This document shows positions 27,245 through 37,400 of a stretch of DNA of 64,000 bases, piece after piece. The position numbers and the translations under genes are program-made. Positions within the stretch are counted from its first letter, which is position 1, and each line of letters begins with the position of its first letter. Under the pieces are notes generated by a model that was not told the origin of the DNA, made no database searches, and saw only the letters and a program-made list of their open reading frames with translations. Where the stretch lies: the NCBI RefSeq assembly GCF_900108855.1, contig NZ_FNXY01000003.1, positions 496,001 through 560,000 on the forward strand, read 5' to 3'. Source of the stretch: Dyadobacter koreensis. GTDB lineage: Bacteria; Bacteroidota; Bacteroidia; Cytophagales; Spirosomataceae.

Positions 27245-30200
27245 TCAAAATCCAAGATTAACACCAAACGTATAACTTCTTGTGATAGGATAGTTACCAA
27301 CATCAATCCCGAAGTTTGTATCTGCGTTACCTCCAACACCCGGATCAAGACCCTGATATTTTGTAACTGTGAACAAGTTGTTTGTAGAAGCATAGAATCT
27401 GAGTTTCTGCATTTTTAACTTGCTCAACATTCTACTTGGAAGTGTGTAACCAATTGTAATATTCTGCATGCGGAAGAATGAACCGTTCTCTACATAGAAA
27501 GAATTCGACTGGGTGTTAGTACTGAAATTAGAAGCAGATTCAAATATAGGCGTTTGTGTATCTCTTCTGTCTGGTAGCCAGGAATCTTTAACTCTTGAAC
27601 TTACAGCCGCTCCGGTAAATGATGGGTAGAAATCTGTAAACCATTTAGAAACGTTAAATATCTTGTTTCCAAGAGAAGTGTACATGTAAGTTGCCAGGTC
27701 AAAACCTTTATAAGTCAGTGAGATATTGATACCTCCGGTGAACTTTGGTACCGGACTGCCAAGATACGTTCTGTCTTCTGAGTCAATAATTCCGTCGTTA
27801 TTTAAATCCGCATAACGGAAGCGCCCCGGAGCGGCACCATCCTGTGTGGCTGCGCCATCAACTTCTGCCTTATCAGCAAAAAGTCCCACCACCTGATATC
27901 CGAAAAAGGAAGATATAGATTGACCCACCTGATTTCTGATCGGATTGATTCCCCGGAAACCCGGGTTTGCGGCAGCCGAAGAAATATAGTCAATATCCGG
28001 TGCCAGGGATTCTATATTATTTTTAAGCACACCGGCTGTAAAATTAAGTTCATACCCCAGGTCCTTATTTAATTTTCCACGATTGATGATCTGTAAGTCA
28101 ATCCCTTTGTTTGACATTTTTGCAACGTTGACAGAAGGAGCTGACGCTCTGTATCCTGCGGTTGCAGTTACCGGCACCTGGAATAATAAATCCTTGGTGT
28201 CTTTTTGCCAAAGATCAACGATCACATCAAATTTCCCTTTGAAAAATGTTCCGTCAATACCAATGTTTTTGGTGATACTGGTTTCCCATTTTGCGTCAAC
28301 ATTACCAATACGCGTCCGGTAATAACCTTCCATCGCACTGTTATTTGTACCATTCAAATCGTAAGCAGATTCAGCAATGTTTGCGCCGTATAAACTGTAC
28401 TGATTGTTCGGATCCACGTTGTTCGAATTCCCCATCAAACCATAACCTCCACGGATTTTCAGCTCTGTAATAAAAGGAATTGATTTCATAAACTCTTCGG
28501 AAGACATACGCCATGCTGCTGAAAAAGCAGGGAAGACACCATAACGATTATTGGCACCAAATCTTGAAGAACCATCTCTGCGCACAACACCTGTGACAAT
28601 ATATTTGTCATTGAAAGTATAGTTAGCACGGGCAAAAAGCGAGTAGAAGTTAACCCCCTTGTAATAATCGCTGTTAACGACTTTTGAGCCCACGTTTGTC
28701 ATATTGATATAATTGATATTCGTCGAGAAAGGATTCAAACCTGACGATGACTGATTTTTTCCAGCACCTGTGTTCAACGCTTCCTGCCCAACGATCACAT
28801 CAATTGTATGCAAACCGAGTTGTTTCTTATAATTCAAAGTATTGGTCAATGTCCAGGCCAAACGATGTCCGGCTCCCTCATTGAATCCAAAGGCTGAGTT
28901 ATTTTCAGAGTTTTCATACTGCAACCGGCTATATCCTCTGTTGCTGTAACTTGTATACTGAGCACCGACACTCGTACGGAAAGTCAAACCTGAGATAATA
29001 TCCAGTTCAGCGTAAAGGTTACCAAAACCCTGTCCGCCAAATCCGCGGTTATTAGCCTGACCATCCCGTGCAGCTACTGGGTTACGCGGATTGTTAAAAC
29101 CTTTTGCTGCTGTTCCCGCATATCCGCCAAATTCGTCATAAACCGGAATGATTGAAGGCATCCGGAAAGCTGAAAGAATATCGTTTTCGTCAGCAGCTAC
29201 ACCCTGGCCACCTGCTCCACCGCCCTGTCCTAAAACCTGCAGGTAGGTAAACTGGGCATTCTGACCAATTCTTAGGTTTTTCAACACGTCAAATTCTGTA
29301 TTTACACGGAAAGCATATCTTTTAAAACTATTGTTCAAAAGTATACCCTTCTGATCCTGGATGCTGAATCCTGCATAATAGCGGCTGGTTTCAGAACCAC
29401 CCGAAAAACCCAGAGAGTGCCTTTGTATCGGCGCTACGCGGGTAATCGCATCATACCAGTCAGTACCTTGTTTATTAGCTTTTACAACCTGATAAATTGG
29501 TCCCCGCGATGGATCAACGTTATATTTCAATTTTTCAGCTGCAAGATCCAGGGTGCCTATTACGCCGGTTCTTCCTCCAACGTTGATATAATCAGGAAGC
29601 ACTGGCGTATTTCCGCTACCATACTGGCCGCTTGCTATGTTTGAAAAATTGGGAGCATCTCCTGTTTGAAATGCATTGTTACGCTCTGCCTGCCAGGTCC
29701 AGTCAGCCTGTTCCTGCGGGTTCAACATACTCTGTCCCTTTCCAGGCGTAGTAAAGCCAAGCATCCCGTCGTAGGTAACGCTCAATTTACGCGCTTTTTT
29801 AGTGCCTTTTTTTGTTGTGTAAACAATAACACCGTTGGCTGCACGAGCTCCATAAATAGAAGCCGCCGCAGCATCTTTAAGAACCGTAGTAGATTCAATA
29901 TCATCAGGATTCAAGAAATCAGTTGAACCCGTCGGCATTCCATCAACAATATATAACGGCTCATTACCGCCAAATGCACCAAAACCGCGAACACGGATCT
30001 GGCTGGTTGTACCCGGCTGACCATTCGTGATAACAGTAACCCCGGCAACCCGTCCCTGAAGTTGCTGTTCAACGTTTCCGGAAGGAGCTGCGGTCAAATC
30101 CTTCGACTTTACGGTTGCAACCGCACCAGTGGTTTCTCTACGGCTGTCAACCGTGTAACCCGTAACGATCACTTCTTCCAGAGCGGACACATCGTCGTCC

Positions 30201-30502
30201 ATTTTAATATCAACAACGCTTTGATTTCCAACAGTCACTTCCTTGGTAGCATAGCCCACGAAACTGACGACCAGTATGTCAGTTGCTGATCGTACATTTA
30301 AAGTATACTGGCCTTCACTGTTGGTATTGGTTCCCATCTGGGTCCCTTTGATAACTACTGTTGCCCCCGGAATACCCGAGCCGGCAATGTCAGTAATACG
30401 GCCGCTTATTTTTCGTTCCTGAGCCATGGTGACCATAGTCGAGAAGCATAAAAAGAAACAGCAGACTAAACTCCGGACGGAGCTCGTGTAGATTTGTTTC
30501 AT
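27245..30502 (-). CDS. SusC-like TonB-dependent outer-membrane receptor (SusC2)
   Basis: A 1085-residue transporter with a signal peptide to about residue 27 (VTMAQ) and a carboxypeptidase-regulatory-like domain (GSGIPGATVVIKGTQMGTN). The TonB-box-like EEVIVTGY is followed by a plug with LYIVDGMPT and AAASIYGARAANGVI, and the barrel ends VNLGF. It has no STN domain, unlike its paralogue SusC3 (34486-38055), so it is not expected to signal through FecR. The start has the leader motif AACCTAACTA-N6-ATG shared with SusC4, and CAAATGTA (30533-30540, TACATTTG on the minus strand) is a possible -7 box 31 nt upstream. It is the first gene of susC2-susD2-VCBS. Confidence 0.95.
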   Translation of the reverse strand: MKQIYTSSVRSLVCCFFLCFSTMVTMAQERKISGRITDIAGSGIPGATVVIKGTQMGTNTNSEGQYTLNVRSATDILVVSFVGYATKEVTVGNQSVVDIKMDDDVSALEEVIVTGYTVDSRRETTGAVATVKSKDLTAAPSGNVEQQLQGRVAGVTVITNGQPGTTSQIRVRGFGAFGGNEPLYIVDGMPTGSTDFLNPDDIESTTVLKDAAAASIYGARAANGVIVYTTKKGTKKARKLSVTYDGMLGFTTPGKGQSMLNPQEQADWTWQAERNNAFQTGDAPNFSNIASGQYGSGNTPVLPDYINVGGRTGVIGTLDLAAEKLKYNVDPSRGPIYQVVKANKQGTDWYDAITRVAPIQRHSLGFSGGSETSRYYAGFSIQDQKGILLNNSFKRYAFRVNTEFDVLKNLRIGQNAQFTYLQVLGQGGGAGGQGVAADENDILSAFRMPSIIPVYDEFGGYAGTAAKGFNNPRNPVAARDGQANNRGFGGQGFGNLYAELDIISGLTFRTSVGAQYTSYSNRGYSRLQYENSENNSAFGFNEGAGHRLAWTLTNTLNYKKQLGLHTIDVIVGQEALNTGAGKNQSSSGLNPFSTNINYINMTNVGSKVVNSDYYKGVNFYSLFARANYTFNDKYIVTGVVRRDGSSRFGANNRYGVFPAFSAAWRMSSEEFMKSIPFITELKIRGGYGLMGNSNNVDPNNQYSLYGANIAESAYDLNGTNNSAMEGYYRTRIGNVDAKWETSITKNIGIDGTFFKGKFDVIVDLWQKDTKDLLFQVPVTATAGYRASAPSVNVAKMSNKGIDLQIINRGKLNKDLGYELNFTAGVLKNNIESLAPDIDYISSAAANPGFRGINPIRNQVGQSISSFFGYQVVGLFADKAEVDGAATQDGAAPGRFRYADLNNDGIIDSEDRTYLGSPVPKFTGGINISLTYKGFDLATYMYTSLGNKIFNVSKWFTDFYPSFTGAAVSSRVKDSWLPDRRDTQTPIFESASNFSTNTQSNSFYVENGSFFRMQNITIGYTLPSRMLSKLKMQKLRFYASTNNLFTVTKYQGLDPGVGGNADTNFGIDVGNYPITRSYTFGVNLGF

Positions 30503-30728
30503 AAAATTTAGTTAGGTTAATTAATATCGGATCAAATGTATTATTATTCATCCAAATATTTGTGTTATTGTAATAAATATTTTTATTCATTGAAAAAATA
30601 GTATTATCATAAGCTAAAATAGTGTCACCTTTTAGTATTAAAAAGTTACAATTAACTTTCAGTTACAAATTTTTAAGTGGTCAATAGAGCCAGCTGACGC
30701 GGATTTTACAGAAAATTAGATACACCAG
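30503..30728. promoter_or_regulatory. Divergent promoter region between the two SusCD loci
   Basis: These 226 nt separate susC2 (minus) from the cytochrome-VCBS gene (plus). On the minus strand TACATTTG (30540-30533) fits a -7 box, with a start site about 25 nt before the ATG, but the -33 TTG is not at the expected distance. The plus-strand side shows no clear box. Confidence 0.45.
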
Positions 30729-32255
30729 ATGAAATACATTTCTTTATTGAAGTTTTTTTGTAACTCTTTGTTATTAATACTCTTATGTCACCTCGAGAGC
30801 TGTAATTTTGACCGCAACGATCAAAACATACGGCATGGCGAAAAGCTTGCGGTAAAGTATTGTTCAAACTGTCACCTGGCTCCATCGCCATCACTGCTCG
30901 ATAAGAAAACCTGGAGCGACGATGTCATGCCTGCGATGGCCAACCAGCTGGGTATTGAAGTTCTGGAAGGGAATGTTTATCTGCATACAAAACAGTCAGT
31001 TATTTCAAACCAGGACTGGGCAAAATTGAGAGCTTATTATGCTACACTGGCGCCAGACAGCCTGGTTCAAAAAAGGTCGGCTCTTGTGGCTAAAAAAAGC
31101 TGGTCAGTTTTTATGTTGAAAAAGCCTCCATACGATTCAACTGAAATCTCAACAACACTTATGACAACCATTAGCACTGATAATCAGCATATTTACACGA
31201 GTTCTATGAACAATCCCGGTCTGGATAAGTGGGATAAAGTGTTCGACAAAGCTCGCCTCATGCCTTTAAAATCTGCGGCCGTTGATCTCTCGTTTAACGA
31301 TGAAAAAAGGATTATTACCAGTATGGGCGGAATGCGTGCGATGGACTACACAATCGGAGAAATAATGCTATTAAAAGAATCTGGCCATAAAGTCACCGCT
31401 AGGAAATTATCCGACATCTATATACGTCCGATACAGACAAGGCCTGCAGATTTGAATAAAGATGGCCTGATCGACTATATTGTCTGCAGTTTCGGTCATA
31501 CAAAGGGCGGTCTGTTTTGGGAAAAACAACTTCCCGATAAAACGTTTCAAAAAATTGCAATCCGGGAAGTTCCCGGAGCGACACAAACTGAGACCGGAGA
31601 TTATAACGGTGATGGATGGCCCGACATCATAGCACTCTTCGCGCATGGCGACGAAGGTATATGGCTATTTCTAAATGACAGGAACGGAGGATTTATAACA
31701 AAAAATCTGGTTCGCTTTCCGCCAGTTTACGGATCGAGCAGTTTCCAGCTGGCCGATATGAATAATGACGGGAAAATTGACATCATCTACACGGCAGGGG
31801 ACAATAGTGATTATTCCAGAATACTGAAACCATACCATGGTCTGTATGTATTTCTGAACATCGGAAATTTGCGTTTCTCGCAGCCGGAATTTTATCCGTT
31901 AAACGGATGTACAAAAGCGATGGCAGCCGACTTTGATCTTGACGGAGATATGGACATCGCCACGATTTCATTTTTCGCGGATTTAAAAAATAAACCGGAG
32001 CAAAAATTTGTCCTTTTTCAAAATACTTCCATTCCTGTTAAAGGAAGGTATTTATTGCAGCCATTTTATATCCCGATTGAAAAAAACGGGAGGTGGATTT
32101 GTATGGATGTTGATGATTATGATGGTGATGGTGATAAGGACGTAGTGCTTGGAAACTTTTCAAAAGGTTTCCTGAATCATGAGGATTTCAAAGCCGACTG
32201 GGATATTCATACTCCCTTCGTCGTTCTTGAAAACCGTGTGAAAGGTCAACAATAA
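30729..32255 (+). CDS. Lipoprotein with CxxCH heme motif fused to VCBS/FG-GAP repeats
   Basis: A 508-residue exported lipoprotein with lipobox LESC (Cys25). A short N-terminal c-type-cytochrome-like segment contains the heme-attachment motif CSNCH (Cys45, Cys48, His49) with LDKKTWSDDVMPAM after it. FG-GAP/VCBS repeats fill the rest: DLNKDGLIDYIV, DYNGDGWPDIIAL, DMNNDGKIDIIYTAGDNSDYS, DFDLDGDMDIATI, DYDGDGDKDVVLGN. A Met in DDVMPAM could be the distal ligand, which is inference. It is a close paralogue of the protein at 39936-41468 but sits before the sigma factor instead of after susD. It probably works in the periplasm or at the surface in a redox step tied to polymer use. Confidence 0.9.
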   Translation: MKYISLLKFFCNSLLLILLCHLESCNFDRNDQNIRHGEKLAVKYCSNCHLAPSPSLLDKKTWSDDVMPAMANQLGIEVLEGNVYLHTKQSVISNQDWAKLRAYYATLAPDSLVQKRSALVAKKSWSVFMLKKPPYDSTEISTTLMTTISTDNQHIYTSSMNNPGLDKWDKVFDKARLMPLKSAAVDLSFNDEKRIITSMGGMRAMDYTIGEIMLLKESGHKVTARKLSDIYIRPIQTRPADLNKDGLIDYIVCSFGHTKGGLFWEKQLPDKTFQKIAIREVPGATQTETGDYNGDGWPDIIALFAHGDEGIWLFLNDRNGGFITKNLVRFPPVYGSSSFQLADMNNDGKIDIIYTAGDNSDYSRILKPYHGLYVFLNIGNLRFSQPEFYPLNGCTKAMAADFDLDGDMDIATISFFADLKNKPEQKFVLFQNTSIPVKGRYLLQPFYIPIEKNGRWICMDVDDYDGDGDKDVVLGNFSKGFLNHEDFKADWDIHTPFVVLENRVKGQQ

Positions 32256-32421
32256 AAAAAACCTTTTTTATCACTTATCCAAGATAACACCCAACTACTT
32301 AAAACTATTAAAAAATAAATTCATCGTAATTTCATATTTTATATTTAAATTTTGTAACTTATATTAATTTATCAATATATGATACAAAAATGATAATATC
32401 TGCAAAGTAGCGAAATGAGAA

Positions 32422-32453
32422 TTGTTCTATTCCTATATTTTTTGATACTTTTG
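32422..32453 (+). promoter_or_regulatory. Bacteroidota-type promoter for the sigma factor gene
   Basis: TTG (32422-32424), a 21-nt spacer, then TACTTTTG (32446-32453) match the primary-sigma consensus. The start site near 32459 leaves a very short leader before the TTG start codon at 32476. Confidence 0.65.
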
Positions 32454-32475
32454 AAAAACTAAAAATCTTAACTAC

Positions 32476-33069
32476 TTGATTTTAAATTCTACACATACAG
32501 AGGATAAAGTCTTATGGAAAGCCTTCAAACACGGTGATGAAAACGCTTTTACACTACTTTATCAAAAATATGTCCGTATTCTTTATGGATATGGGAAAAA
32601 GCTCCTGAACGACGAGGAAGCTGTGGAAGATATGATTCAGGACCTGTTCATTGATCTTTGGCAAAGCAGGACAAAACTTGCTGATGTTGAATCACCGAAA
32701 TTTTATTTATTCCGCTCACTCCGCCGGCGGATTCATAAATCTCAAACAGGTAATTATCCCATTAACCAGCGATGGGACTTTGACGATGACCGCATCCATC
32801 CGGTGACATTTCCAAAGGAATATGAAATTATTGAAGCCGAAAGTTCTAAAAGACAAAAAGACGAATTGGACGCATGGCTGAAAAATTTGCCTGTACGCCA
32901 GTACGAAGTACTCATGTTGAAATTCTATCAGGATTTTAGTTACGAAGAAATAGCACAAATACTGACCATCAACGAACAATCGGTCCGAAATCTGATCCAA
33001 CGTGCAGTTTTGAAACTTCGCCAACTAACTATTTCCCTATTTTTTACCAGCTTATTTTTATTTTTTTAA
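32476..33069 (+). CDS. ECF-type RNA polymerase sigma factor
   Basis: A 197-residue sigma-70 of the extracytoplasmic-function class common in Bacteroidota. Region 2 includes AFTLLYQKYVRILYGYG and EDMIQDLFIDLWQSR. Region 4 has LPVRQYEVLMLKFYQDFSY and EEIAQILTINEQSVRNLIQ. The start is TTG, because no in-frame ATG occurs before region 2. The last 13 residues are strongly hydrophobic (ISLFFTSLFLFF), an odd tail that might contact the membrane. The gene is followed by fecR and the STN-containing susC3, the standard cell-surface signalling order, so its likely target includes the susC3 operon. Confidence 0.93.
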   Translation: MILNSTHTEDKVLWKAFKHGDENAFTLLYQKYVRILYGYGKKLLNDEEAVEDMIQDLFIDLWQSRTKLADVESPKFYLFRSLRRRIHKSQTGNYPINQRWDFDDDRIHPVTFPKEYEIIEAESSKRQKDELDAWLKNLPVRQYEVLMLKFYQDFSYEEIAQILTINEQSVRNLIQRAVLKLRQLTISLFFTSLFLFF

Positions 33070-33163
33070 AAATATTTCTGTTCATGTGAGTTAAAAATAA
33101 GGCCTTGCTCCTCTTACTAAGTAGAAGTCAAGTTTTATTTTTTCACAGAATAGTTCTATCAAC

Positions 33164-34270
33164 ATGAGTTACTACTATTACGAGGTAACTGACTTTTTAG
33201 AAGATAACAAATTCAGGAAATGGGTGTATGAACCTACGCCTGAAAGTGATTCCTTCTGGCAGGACGTCCTGGTCCGGTTTCCTGAGAAATCAGAAATGAT
33301 ATCTAACGCCAGATCCATTTTACTTGAACTTCAGAAGGACCTGCAAACCGACTTCCCGTCTGACGAAAAAGTAGAAAATATTCTATCGGCGATTCATGAA
33401 CTGAAAAATAATAAGACTTCTTTCTCTTCCAAAATTCTTTCACACTGGCTAGCAATTTCAGTTGTCTCGGCAGCGATGTTGATTTTATTACTTGGCTGGC
33501 TTATTAAATCCGGCCAGGACGATGGTTTAATAACCTACCAGAATTTGATATCGTCTGTCAGCACTCCGTTAATTGAAAAAATTAACAATTCTTCAAATTC
33601 CATCACGGTAAGGCTTCCGGATTCAAGTACCGTCGTTCTTCGTCCACATACGAGTATCAGCTACAATGAAGATTTCGAAAAGGGTAAAAAAAGAGAGGTT
33701 TATCTTTCAGGTGAAGCTTTTTTTAATGTGACCAAAAATCCTGACCGGCCATTTTTTGTTTATGCCAACGAACTGATAACAAAGGTACTCGGCACAAGTT
33801 TTATCGTTAAGGCCTTCGACTGTGATAAGGAGGTTGAGGTTACTGTCAAGACTGGAAAAGTATCCGTTTTTACAAGAACGGATGAAAGTGCCAAATTAAA
33901 TCAGTCAAACTCCGAGCTTGGCGGGGTAATCATAACCCCAAATCAAAAGATACTGTTTTCCCGAAATGAGGTCCGGATAAAAAAGTCGCTGGTAGAGTCT
34001 CCCGAAATTATTGCATCGGCAGTTCTTCCGGCCCCGATGCTAAAATTCCAGGACATTTCAGTTTCCCAGATTTTCGACAATCTTGAACAAACATATGGAA
34101 TCGATATAGTATATGACGAAGAATTGCTGGGCAGTTGTCTGTTAACAGCATCTTTTTCCAATGAAAATCTTTACGACAAAATCGATTTAATATGTAAAGG
34201 CATTGAAGCAACTTTTGAGGTTGTTGATGCACGTGTAGTTATTTCCGGCAGAGGCTGTCATCAGGAGTAG
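33164..34270 (+). CDS. FecR-type anti-sigma factor
   Basis: A 368-residue inner-membrane protein. Cytoplasmic residues 1-90 should hold the sigma factor. One membrane helix (about 95-114) follows, then the periplasmic FecR domain (about 145-245, with VRLPDSSTVVLRPHTSISYN, GEAFFNVTKNPDRPFFVYA and TKVLGTSFIVKAF). The DUF4974 domain (about 290-360, LKFQDISVSQIFDNLEQTYG) completes it and should receive the signal from the STN domain of SusC3. The gene lies 94 nt after the sigma gene, and the stop is 215 nt before the susC3 ATG. Confidence 0.95.
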   Translation: MSYYYYEVTDFLEDNKFRKWVYEPTPESDSFWQDVLVRFPEKSEMISNARSILLELQKDLQTDFPSDEKVENILSAIHELKNNKTSFSSKILSHWLAISVVSAAMLILLLGWLIKSGQDDGLITYQNLISSVSTPLIEKINNSSNSITVRLPDSSTVVLRPHTSISYNEDFEKGKKREVYLSGEAFFNVTKNPDRPFFVYANELITKVLGTSFIVKAFDCDKEVEVTVKTGKVSVFTRTDESAKLNQSNSELGGVIITPNQKILFSRNEVRIKKSLVESPEIIASAVLPAPMLKFQDISVSQIFDNLEQTYGIDIVYDEELLGSCLLTASFSNENLYDKIDLICKGIEATFEVVDARVVISGRGCHQE

Positions 34271-34305
34271 AAAATTAATGTACAGTTATAATTCACCAAT
34301 TATCG

Positions 34306-34443
34306 ATCAACCTTTCTAAACAACCTTTTCATTATGACCTAATTAGTAATAAAAAAAAGGTTGATGATGTTTGCACCATCACCAACCCGATCAGTTAAAT
34401 CCCCAGTTGTATTTACATCCGTTCCTAAGCGGATGGAGGATTT
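34306..34443 (+). promoter_or_regulatory. Structured leader upstream of susC3
   Basis: Three segments can pair in alternative ways. ATCAACCTTT (34306-34315), or CAACCTTTT (34321-34329), can pair with the AAAAGGTTGAT region (34355-34365). That region can instead pair onward as GGTTGATGATG (34359-34369) with CATCACCAACC (34377-34387). A further two-level hairpin follows: AAATCC/GGATTT outside (34397-34402, 34438-34443) and ATCCG/CGGAT inside (34417-34421, 34430-34434). No good T-run follows the middle stem. The layout suggests a regulatory RNA element, but that is inference. Confidence 0.4.
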
Positions 34444-34485
34444 GTTTTGTCCATTTTTCCAATTAAACAAAACGTAAGTAAAGTT

Positions 34486-37400
34486 ATGAAAAAATTGTAT
34501 CCTAACTATGCTCATTGGCAGATCATTATGAGATTCAGTTGTACTCAACTCATCATTGCAGCACTTCTGTCGACTATTTCCATGGCCCGTGTGAGCGAAG
34601 CCCAGGAAATTCTAAACAACCGCGTGACGCTTCAAATGCAAAATCAAGACGTGCGTAAGGTGCTGAATACGATAGAGGAACAGGTAAAAGTAAAATTTTT
34701 GTATAGTTCCAGCCTGATCAAAGCAGAGCGGAAAATCTCCGTAAATCTTCAGCAGCAGCAGCTGGGTGAAGCTTTGAAAGTTATTTTAAGCCCCCTAAAC
34801 TTATCTTATGAGGTTTCAGGGAAACAGATTATTCTGAAACGTATCAAATTACAGACAGAAGACCTTTCACCTCAAAAATTCAAAAGTCAGGCTCTTGAAA
34901 GATCAATTTCCGGTGTGGTTACTGATGGCAGCGGAGCTGGTCTGCCGGGCGTTTCCGTGATTGTGAAAGGCAGCTCACGTGGAACAAACACGGATGGCGA
35001 AGGATCATATAAGATTGACGCCCCGGATGGAAACGTAACTCTGACATTCAGTTTTGTTGGTTTCAGTTCAAAAGATGTTGAAGTTTCAGCAAGTCAAACC
35101 ACTGCAAACGTTACACTTACAACAGATGAAAAATTACTGAGCGAAGTGGTTGTCGTTGGTTATGGAACCGCTAAAAAGAAGGATTTGACTGGTGCAGTTT
35201 CAGTTGTAAAAGTTGCTGAACTTACAGAACAGGCTAACTCAAACCTTTCAAATCAGTTGCAGGGACGTGCTTCAGGTGTGACAGTTCTAACTTCTGGTCA
35301 GCCAGGTCAGGCTCCGCAGGTTCGTATCCGTGGTATCAATTCATTTGGTAACAATACTCCGCTTTACGTTGTGGATGGAGTACCAACGCAGGATATCAAC
35401 AACCTCAATCCGAATGACGTTGCTACCATGCAGGTTTTGAAAGATGCGGGTTCTGCGTCTATTTATGGTTCTCGTGCCTCGAATGGTGTTGTCGTTATCA
35501 CGACAAAACGTGGTACAGGAAAAGTGAAAGTTAGCTATGACATGTATTATGGATCGCAAACTGTTCAGAAAGGAAATGTTTATGACGCGCTATCCTCTCA
35601 GGGAATGGCTGATCTTAAATTTCTTGCGCTAAAAAATTCAGGTGTTGCAATCAACGATCCACAATACGGAAGTGGAGCAACACCGGTTTTACCAGATTAT
35701 ATCGTTCCGACTGGTATGAGTGAAGGCTCAGTTGACCTTTCCAAATATTATGTTAATCCGAACTATACAGACAAAGCTGATATGGATTCTTTTTACAGAA
35801 TCGTAAAAGCAAACAAACAAGGTACAGACTGGTTTCACGAAATATTTAAAAATGCTCCGATGCAAAGCCACAACCTGTCAGTGAGCGGAGGTGGAACAGG
35901 TGGAAGTTATATGTTCTCGTTTAACCATTTTAACCAGCAGGGAAACCTGATGAACACATATCTTAAAAGATATACGGTTCGCGCAAATAGTCAATACAAT
36001 GTCAGTAAGCATATCCGTGTTGGCGAAAACATTGCATTGGCATTGGTAAACAATCCAAGATCTACAATTCTTGAAGAAGGCGGTGCGATAGGTATGGCTT
36101 ACCGTATGCAACCGATCATTCCGGTGTATGATGTTCAAGGCAATTATGCAGGTTCATTTGGAAGTGGTTTGGGTAATGCTAAAAATCCGGTCGCTATTCG
36201 TGACCGCGCACGGAACAACGTTGGATTGAACAACAGTGTGTTTGGAAATATGTTCGCCGAAGTTGATTTTCTTAAAGACTTTGTTGTCCGTTCGAGCTTT
36301 GGCGGTAACTATTATTCAGAAAGAGGAAATTCATTCGCTTATCCTGAGTGGGAAAATGCTGAAAACGTAACGACTAACGCTTACACCGAATACACAAATA
36401 CGGGTTTCAACTGGACATGGACAAATACTTTGTCTTATGAGCATACGTTCAATGACAAACATTCGATTAAGTTATTAGCTGGAACAGAAGCCTACACAAG
36501 CACCGGTCGCGAAGTCGGCGGTACCTCTCAAAGCTACTTTTCTTTTGACCCGAATTATACAATTCTGTCAACAGGTTCAGGAACACCAACAAATTACAGT
36601 GCTAAATATTCTGACGCATTGTTTTCTTATATCGGGCGGATCGACTACAATTTCAAGGATCGTTATTTGTTGAGCGGTACAATCCGTCGTGACGGATCTT
36701 CCCGTTTCACAAACCAGTTTGGCTGGTTCCCTGCCGTAAGTGCCGGATGGAGAGTAAAAGAAGAAGCTTTCATGAAAGGGGTTGACTGGATCTCAGATCT
36801 TAAGATCCGCGGGGGCTACGGTATTATGGGTAACCAGTTCAATGTTAACCCGGCCAATGCCTTTACAACATACGGACTTAACCGAAGCAATTCATTTTAT
36901 GACATCCGTGGAACAGGAAACAGCACGGTACAAGGGTTTCAGAGAACTCGGGTTGGAAACCCTAATGCTAAATGGGAAAGTAACATCAACTCAAACATTG
37001 GTATCGATGCAACATTATTCAACGGTGCAGTTGACCTGACTATTGACTACTACCAAAAAAATATCAATGACCTGTTGTTCTCTCCTGAACTGGCAGGTAC
37101 AGTTGGACAAGGTACTGCACCTGCTGTAAATATTGGGAAAATGGCAAATAAGGGAATTGACATGTCGGTTTATGCTGAAAAGAATATCACAAAAGATTTC
37201 AAACTGAATGCGACAGTTACGTTAACCACATACAACAACGAGATCAAGAAGATTACGGACGGAGCTACCTATTTTGATCAGGAAAGTCGCAGGTTTAATG
37301 GTAGTAACATTATTCGTAATGCGGTCGGGAACTCGATCGGCCAGTTCTTCGGATATCAGATCGATGGATTCTGGAATACTCAGCAGGAAATTGACCAGGC

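Noticed and set aside
34447-34485. TTG start 13 codons before the susC3 ATG
   Set aside because: The ATG at 34486 gives a normal MKK-type signal peptide, and the upstream codons are part of the leader.
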